The position numbers were made by a program, and so were the translations under genes. Positions 60,347 to 64,000 of a stretch of DNA of 64,000 nucleotides are shown piece after piece. This DNA is from Betaproteobacteria bacterium SCN1 (lineage in GTDB: Bacteria > Pseudomonadota > Gammaproteobacteria > Burkholderiales > Thiobacillaceae), in NCBI GenBank assembly GCA_008923315.1, contig WBSF01000008.1:1-64000 (forward strand), read 5' to 3'. Each line of letters opens with the position of its first letter. Position 1 is the stretch's first letter. A model generated the notes under the pieces. That model had not been told where the DNA came from, ran no database searches, and saw only the letters and a program-made list of their open reading frames with translations.

Positions 60347-63300
60347 GCGCGGGTGCCTCCAGACGCTGCAAAAAAGTATCGAAATCGAAACGCGCCAGCG
60401 GTTCGCGCAGGCGGGCGGCAAAAGCCTGGTAGCGGCTGTCGCGCGACTCGATCTCGTCGAGCTTGCGGCGGATCGCCATGATGTGTCCGATGCGGGCGAG
60501 CTCGGCCAGCGCGTCCAGTTCGGCGGCGGGCGGCCGAACCGGCGCCTGGGGCGGATCGCCAGCGGCGGCGGCGGGCGGCGGCTCGCGCGTCAGCCAGTCG
60601 AGTCCGAGTTCGTGCCCCAGCATGGCCAGCAGTTCGGATTCCATCACCGGTTTGTCGATGAAACCCTGGCAGCCGGCGTAAGCCTTGAGCTCGTCGACGC
60701 GGGCGAACACGTTGGCCGACACCATGATCACCGGGGGTGGCGCATCGAGGTCGAGCGCGCGCAGCTGGCGACAGGCGTCCCAGCCGTTCATCTCCGGCAT
60801 TTCCACATCCATCAGCACGGCATGCGGCGGATTCGCCGCGACGCAGGCCAGGCATTCGGCGCCGCTGGCGGCCTCCTGCACTTCGAATCCCAGCGGCACG
60901 AGCAGGCCGGCCAGCATCTGGCGCTGGATGGGCTGATCGTCGACGACGAGGATGCAGCGGCGGCGGCCGGCATAGCCGACGACTTCGCGCCCGGCGCCGG
61001 GGCGGACCCGGGGATGCGCGATCTCGGGCAGATAGAGCCGCAGGCTGAACGTGCTGCCGATACCGGGCGTGCTGCGGACCGCGAGTTCGCCGCCCATGAG
61101 TTCGGTGAGCAGCTGGGTGATGGTGAGCCCGAGCCCGGTGCCGGTCCCCCGCCGGCTGCGGCCGGCCGCACCGCGTTCGAAAGGCTGGAAGATCCGTTCG
61201 ATATCTTCCGGCGGAATGCCGACGCCGCTGTCTTCGATCTCGAACCGCGCGATCTCGCGCCGGTAGCGCACGCGCAGCGTGACGGCGCCCACGTCGGTGA
61301 ACTTGACCGCGTTGGCCAGCAGGTTGATCAGGATCTGGCGCAGGCGCTTCGCATCCGCATGCACCGCGGCCGGAAGGGGACCCTCGACCACCACGCGGAA
61401 GGCGAGCCCGCGCGCGGTGGCTTCGGGTTCCACCATGCGCGCGAGCTGGTCGACCAGGTCGGACAGTGCGACTTCGCCCTTGTCGAGCTTGAGTCGGCCG
61501 GCCTCGATGCGGGCGAGATCGAGCAGGCCGTCGACCAGCTGCAGCATGTGTTCGCCACTGCGCCGGATTACGTCGATGGCCTCGCGCTGGCCGCGCGGCA
61601 GGGCCTGCTCGTGCTGCAGGATCTGCGCGTAGCCGAGAATGCCGTTGAGCGGCGTGCGCAGCTCGTGGGTCATGCCCGTGACGTAGCGTGTCTTCGCCTG
61701 ATTGGCCGAATCGGCGGCATCGCGTGCGGCCTGCAGCTTGGCATCGGTGGCGCGGTGCGCTTCGACTTCGCGGGTGAGCAGCTGGGTCTGCCGGTTGGAT
61801 TCCTCCTGCGCCACGCTGCGGCTTTCGTTTTCCAGCACGATCCACCAGGCAGCCACCGCAAGCAGCAGCGTCAGCAGCACGAAGGTCTTGGCAAGCGCTT
61901 GCGCCAGCAGTGCGGCGATCTCGGAGTTGGCGAGCGAGGCGGCCTGGCTGAAATAGATCAGCGCCAGCGACACGGCAAGCAGCAGCAACAGCGGCGTCAG
62001 CACCGCGACATAATGGCCGACCCGGCGGTTCAGATGGCGCGCCACGGGCCCGGGCAGAAAACGGATCAGGGCGGTGTAGATCTGCGCGCCGATCTGCGCG
62101 TCGAGCGTGCAGCACAGCGAGCAGATCGGGCCGGCATAGGCCGGGCAGTGCGCCATGTCCGGGCCTTCGAAAGTGTTCTCGCAGAGCACGCAGCGCTGCG
62201 CGCGCTGCTGTGTGCTGGCCGGCCGTGCCAGATAGGTGCGGCCGCGGGTGGCCCAGGCGATCAGCGGCGCGGTCGCGAATGCGGCGATCAGCGCGATGAA
62301 GGGCGCGAATGCCTGCGCCGCCGGCCCGAAAGCGCCGACATAGGCCGACACCGAGAGCAGCGCGGCGATCAGCGTCGCGCCGACGCCGACCGGATTGATG
62401 TCGTACAGGTGCGCACGCTTGAATTCGATGCCGGGCGGCGACAGCCCCAGCGGCTTGTTCACGACCAGATCGGCGACCAGCGCGCCGACCCAGGCGATGG
62501 CGAGATTGGCGTAGAAACCGAGCACGGATTCCAGCGCCTCGAACACCCCCAGCATCATCACCAGCACCGCGAGCAGCACGTTGAATACCAGCCAGACGAC
62601 GCGGCCGGGGTGGTTGTGCGTCAGGCGCGCGAAGAAATTCGACCAGGCCAGCGAACCGGCGTAGGCGTTCGTGATGTTGATCTTCATCTGCGACACGACC
62701 ACCAGCAGCATGGTCGCGATCATGGCCCAGCGCATGTCGTCGAACACGTAGCCGTAACCGGCAAGGTACATCTGTGTCGGTTCCAGTGCGCGCGCAGCGG
62801 GAATGAAATGCTGCAGCGCGACGAAGGCGAGGAAGGCGCCGCCGAGCATCTTCAGCATGCCGGGCACGATCCAGCCGGGGCCGGCGACGATCACCGCAGC
62901 CCACCAGCGCCAGCGGTTCAGCGGGGTTTTGGCGGGCAGAAAGCGCAGAAAGTCGACCTGTTCGCCGACCTGCACCACCAGTGCGAAAGCCACCGTGGCG
63001 GCGCTGCCGAACATCAGCCAGTCGAAGCGGTCGGCGTCGTCGCCCTGGCCGGCGAGCGAGGTGAACTGCCCGTAGAGCTCGGGCGATTTCCACGCGATGG
63101 CGACGAAGGGCAGCAGCGTCAGCACCAGCCAGAGCGGCTGGGTCCACAGATGCACCCGGCTGATCAGGGTGACGCCGTGCATCACCAGGGGAATCACGAT
63201 CAGCGAGCTCAGCAGATAGGCCAGCGCGATGGGGATGTCGAACACCAGTTCGAGCGCCATCGCCATGATGACGGCTTCGAGCGCGAAGAAGATGAAGGTG

Positions 63301-63734
63301 AAACTGGCGTAGATCAGCGACGTGAAGGTCGAGCCCAGATAGCCGAACCCCGCGCCGCGCGTCAAGAGATCCATGTCGAGTCCGTGGCGGGCGGCGTGGA
63401 TGCTGATCGGCAGCGCGGTCAGAAAGATGATCGCCCCCACCGCGAGGATCGCCGCGAGCGCGTTCCAGAAGCCGTAGGTGATTGCCATGGTCGCGCCGAT
63501 GGCCTCCAGTGCAAGGAAGGACACGGCGCCGAAGGCCGTGTTGGCGACGCGGAAGATCGACCATTTGCGGAAGGCATGCGGCGTATAGCGCAGCGCGTAG
63601 TCTTCCATGGTCTCGTTCGCGACCCAGGTGTTGTAGTCGCGGCGAATCTTGAAGACCTGCTGGATGGGCGTGTCGGTCACGGCGGAATCGGGCGGCCAGG
63701 CGGGAACGTGCCTGTACGGATTTGCAAGAAGCAT
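60333..63734 (-). CDS. Hybrid histidine kinase with NCS1-type permease sensor, Cys cluster and receiver
   Basis: About 1,133 residues. Residues 25-500 form a purine/cytosine (NCS1) permease-like membrane domain of about 12 helices (RDYNTWVANETMEDYALRYTP, then WSIFRVANTAFGAVSFLALEAIG). A cysteine cluster follows (C515, C518, C530, C538, C541, C542), then two more helices (about 575-635). The kinase core has His690 (TGMTHELRTPLNGIL), ATP-site N-box LLANAVKF and G boxes EDSGVGIPPE and GTGLGL, and the receiver carries Asp976 (VLMDVEMPEM). ATG 63734 is the most likely start; GTG 63680 is possible. It is coupled to the LuxR-type regulator and divergent from a Tat-signal gene. Confidence 0.92.
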   Translation of the reverse strand: MLLANPYRHVPAWPPDSAVTDTPIQQVFKIRRDYNTWVANETMEDYALRYTPHAFRKWSIFRVANTAFGAVSFLALEAIGATMAITYGFWNALAAILAVGAIIFLTALPISIHAARHGLDMDLLTRGAGFGYLGSTFTSLIYASFTFIFFALEAVIMAMALELVFDIPIALAYLLSSLIVIPLVMHGVTLISRVHLWTQPLWLVLTLLPFVAIAWKSPELYGQFTSLAGQGDDADRFDWLMFGSAATVAFALVVQVGEQVDFLRFLPAKTPLNRWRWWAAVIVAGPGWIVPGMLKMLGGAFLAFVALQHFIPAARALEPTQMYLAGYGYVFDDMRWAMIATMLLVVVSQMKINITNAYAGSLAWSNFFARLTHNHPGRVVWLVFNVLLAVLVMMLGVFEALESVLGFYANLAIAWVGALVADLVVNKPLGLSPPGIEFKRAHLYDINPVGVGATLIAALLSVSAYVGAFGPAAQAFAPFIALIAAFATAPLIAWATRGRTYLARPASTQQRAQRCVLCENTFEGPDMAHCPAYAGPICSLCCTLDAQIGAQIYTALIRFLPGPVARHLNRRVGHYVAVLTPLLLLLAVSLALIYFSQAASLANSEIAALLAQALAKTFVLLTLLLAVAAWWIVLENESRSVAQEESNRQTQLLTREVEAHRATDAKLQAARDAADSANQAKTRYVTGMTHELRTPLNGILGYAQILQHEQALPRGQREAIDVIRRSGEHMLQLVDGLLDLARIEAGRLKLDKGEVALSDLVDQLARMVEPEATARGLAFRVVVEGPLPAAVHADAKRLRQILINLLANAVKFTDVGAVTLRVRYRREIARFEIEDSGVGIPPEDIERIFQPFERGAAGRSRRGTGTGLGLTITQLLTELMGGELAVRSTPGIGSTFSLRLYLPEIAHPRVRPGAGREVVGYAGRRRCILVVDDQPIQRQMLAGLLVPLGFEVQEAASGAECLACVAANPPHAVLMDVEMPEMNGWDACRQLRALDLDAPPPVIMVSANVFARVDELKAYAGCQGFIDKPVMESELLAMLGHELGLDWLTREPPPAAAAGDPPQAPVRPPAAELDALAELARIGHIMAIRRKLDEIESRDSRYQAFAARLREPLARFDFDTFLQRLEAPAHAAH

Positions 63735-63935
63735 TCCATGGCCCGGCGCGTGCCGCGACGTGGCGCCGGCGGGGCGGCGTGCACCGTCGTAGCGCAATCC
63801 GTCCGCCGTATGCCCCATTGCGAGCCATCGCCGCCCTACGTCGATTTGCGTATTCGGCGATGCGCGACGCGCGCCTAGAGTTCGGACATCCCGCGAGCGA
63901 TGTTCGCCGCGGCAACCTGTCCAGGAGAGCCCGTC
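63735..63935. other. Divergent intergenic region at right edge
   Basis: 201 bases between the kinase hybrid and the partial Tat-signal gene. It is GC-rich with no confident operator. Short ACGTC/GATTTGCG/TATTCGGCGATGCG elements near 63835-63870 could be a regulator site, but no consensus can be named. Confidence 0.3.
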
Positions 63936-64000
63936 ATGTCCGAACACGATCCGTCCGATCCGATTTCCCTTCACCGGCGCCGTCTGTTGCAAGGCATGGC
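63936..64000 (+). CDS. Partial CDS with twin-arginine signal peptide
   Basis: Only the first 21 codons are inside the window (MSEHDPSDPISLHRRRLLQGMA). RRRLLQG is a Tat-type signal start. An AGGAGA ribosome-binding site lies 7-8 bases before ATG 63936. The gene faces the permease-kinase hybrid. A periplasmic substrate-binding protein or redox enzyme for the same nutrient would fit, but the product cannot be identified from this fragment. Confidence 0.65.
   Translation, partial: MSEHDPSDPISLHRRRLLQGM

Noticed and set aside
60084-63878. 1,264-codon open frame on the plus strand
   Set aside because: It is antisense to the permease-kinase hybrid and the regulator, and its composition (Arg, Gln, Gly, His) shows no fold. 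Long antisense frames are normal at this G+C.

Overview
The window is GC-rich chromosomal DNA of a Gram-negative proteobacterium. A Betaproteobacterium of Rhodocyclales type (Azoarcus/Thauera-like) fits best. The hints are the LexA with a double SOS box, several TonB-dependent receptors, the MarR/cytochrome b561/YceI/YceI operon, the molybdopterin genes and a permease-histidine kinase hybrid. Taxonomy is an inference from gene content only. No rRNA, tRNA, CRISPR array, insertion sequence or transposase was seen.

Region 1 (1-about 5,440) is visibly poorer in G+C than the rest and looks like a horizontally acquired defence island entered part-way. It carries a DndD-like SMC/ABC ATPase whose N-terminus is disturbed, a fusion of a DndE-like domain to a complete FtsK-type DNA translocase motor, a small four-helix membrane protein and a DGQHR-motif (DndB-like) protein. 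The genes are almost contiguous. DndC and a cysteine desulfurase, if present, would lie outside the window. On its right the island abuts a PIN-like/DUF433 toxin-antitoxin pair whose toxin C-terminus seems to be replaced by island sequence.

Region 2 (5.7-11.8 kb) holds the DUF433 antitoxin, a small divergent gene facing lexA across two SOS boxes, lexA, two unknown genes, selO and a CynX-type MFS exporter. Region 3 (11.8-28.6 kb) is dominated by iron and TonB functions. It has a TonB receptor operon, an NtrC-class two-component system, a Fur-boxed siderophore receptor followed by a PiuC-like hydroxylase and an alpha-hydroxy-acid oxidase, and a tight six-gene operon (PepSY protein, DUF2271, DUF4198, ApbE, flavodoxin reductase, triple TonB_C protein). 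That operon looks like an extracytosolic flavin-based metal reduction module. DoxX is divergent from it across a Fur-like palindrome.

Region 4 (28.6-37.3 kb) holds moaA facing mobB-moeA-moaD-moaE, with an excellent ModE-box match between them. An autoregulated-looking marR/cytochrome b561/yceI/yceI operon, rlhA and a DUF599 protein follow. Region 5 (37.3-55.2 kb) holds an NtrB/NtrC-type pair, a one-domain ModE-like regulator, a MocR regulator with four operator-like repeats facing an aminotransferase, fluC-DUF190-TauE, an MBL-fold protein, a CobD-like protein, an SpmA-SpmB-type protein, ppx, and assorted redox and repair genes. Region 6 (55.3-64 kb) holds a 1,193-residue DUF2339 membrane protein with an extra C-terminal domain, a BOF protein, and a LuxR-type response regulator coupled to a hybrid kinase whose sensor is an NCS1-type permease. 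A Tat-signal gene starts divergently at the right edge.
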